A DNA stretch of 64,000 bases from Vigna angularis (Eukaryota; Streptophyta; Magnoliopsida; Fabales; Fabaceae), in NCBI RefSeq assembly GCF_016808095.1, contig NC_068972.1, forward strand, positions 20,762,289 through 20,826,288. The letters are read 5' to 3'. Position 1 is the stretch's first letter; every line of letters begins with the position of its first letter. The position numbers and the translations under genes were made by a program. Below are positions 63,541 through 64,000 of the stretch, piece by piece. Under the pieces are notes generated by a model. The model was not told where the DNA came from. It was given only the letters and a program-made list of their open reading frames with translations, and made no database searches.

Positions 63541-64000
63541 GTCATACTCGTGCAACGAAATGTTTGAGTGTAAACCAAGAGGGGTGGTGAATTGGTTTAC
63601 TTAATAAAAATCGTGTCTTTTAAAAAATTTCTCTTTTTATAAACTTATTCTATAATAGAAGTAGATACTTTAAACAAATAAAGATAAAGAGTGTAGGAAA
63701 AAAGAAAGTTGCACAGATAGTTTTGTACTGGTTCGAATCAAAAGATCCTACAACAACAAAGAGTAAAGTAAATATTAGAAAACACCTATCTTGAAGACAA
63801 AAGAGATGAATAACACTTCCTTTGACACACAAAGGATGAACAACTTTTCCTAACTGCAACATATGTATACACTCACTTAGACACACTCAATGAAAACACT
63901 TACTTCTACCAATACTAGGTTTTACAAGTTACTTTTCAAAAGCATAGAGAGTTTTTTTACAACAACACTAAAGTTCTAAGAAAGAATGAATAGTTCAAAA
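63541..64000. repeat. Probable dispersed repeat, incomplete at window end
   Basis: The phrasing 'accaagaggggtggtgaattggttt' followed by 'tactggttcgaatcaaaagatcc' recurs in plant retrotransposon-derived repeats. I recognise the style but cannot assign the element, which runs off the window. Confidence 0.35.

Overview
The window is nuclear DNA from a flowering plant. The evidence is split genes with GT-AG introns, a MIR166 hairpin, a plant NIP aquaporin, a plant histone H1, and many plant retrotransposons and Pack-type DNA transposons. The repeat families look like those of phaseoloid legumes (Vigna, Phaseolus, Glycine), but that is an impression, not a measurement. The DNA is AT-rich. The GC-rich islands at 17.4-18.1, 22.8-23.1, 24.8-25.4 and 28.1-28.55 kb are all inside transposons.

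Only four host genes can be supported. (1) A MIR166 precursor on + at 5.28-5.38 kb, with a TATA box upstream. (2) A five-exon NIP aquaporin closest in motif pattern to the NIP7;1 type (11668-13269, +, 296 aa). (3) A nine-exon zeta-toxin-fold P-loop kinase gene (29857-34116, +, about 518 aa), whose introns hold a (TA)n array, a fossil Copia reverse transcriptase and a MITE. (4) A two-exon histone H1 gene (50779-51733, -, 287 aa).

The rest is mostly mobile DNA, much of it nested. At 14.9 kb there is a MULE-type MITE with a perfect 9-bp target duplication. From 15.5 to 26.4 kb an old minus-strand LTR-like repeat is split by a non-autonomous Athila-like element (16756-23293; tRNA-Asp primer site, gag-protease only, 5-bp duplication CTTGG) and by a gene-capturing CACTA-like element (24005-25731). 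At 27620-28912 a Pack-MULE with long inverted ends and a 9-bp duplication carries the first exon of a TERMINAL EAR1/MEI2-like gene. At 35959-38037 another inverted-repeat element carries a decayed LRR receptor-kinase fragment and has itself been hit by a solo LTR (duplication CAAAG). At 39.4-40.2 kb a fossil Copia gag is interrupted by a TRIM. At 40872-45953 lies a complete-length but broken Copia element. Further Copia and LTR fossils cover 46.2-48.9 kb.

From 51.9 to 64 kb I see no gene, only AT-rich DNA, microsatellites, tandem repeats, a second member of the old LTR-like family (about 56.3-58.3 kb) and an inverted-repeat MITE-like unit near 61.2 kb. The genes do not form a pathway. The unifying theme is gene-fragment capture: three different transposons within 14 kb carry pieces of at least three, probably four or five, host genes. 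I found no wholly new biological system.
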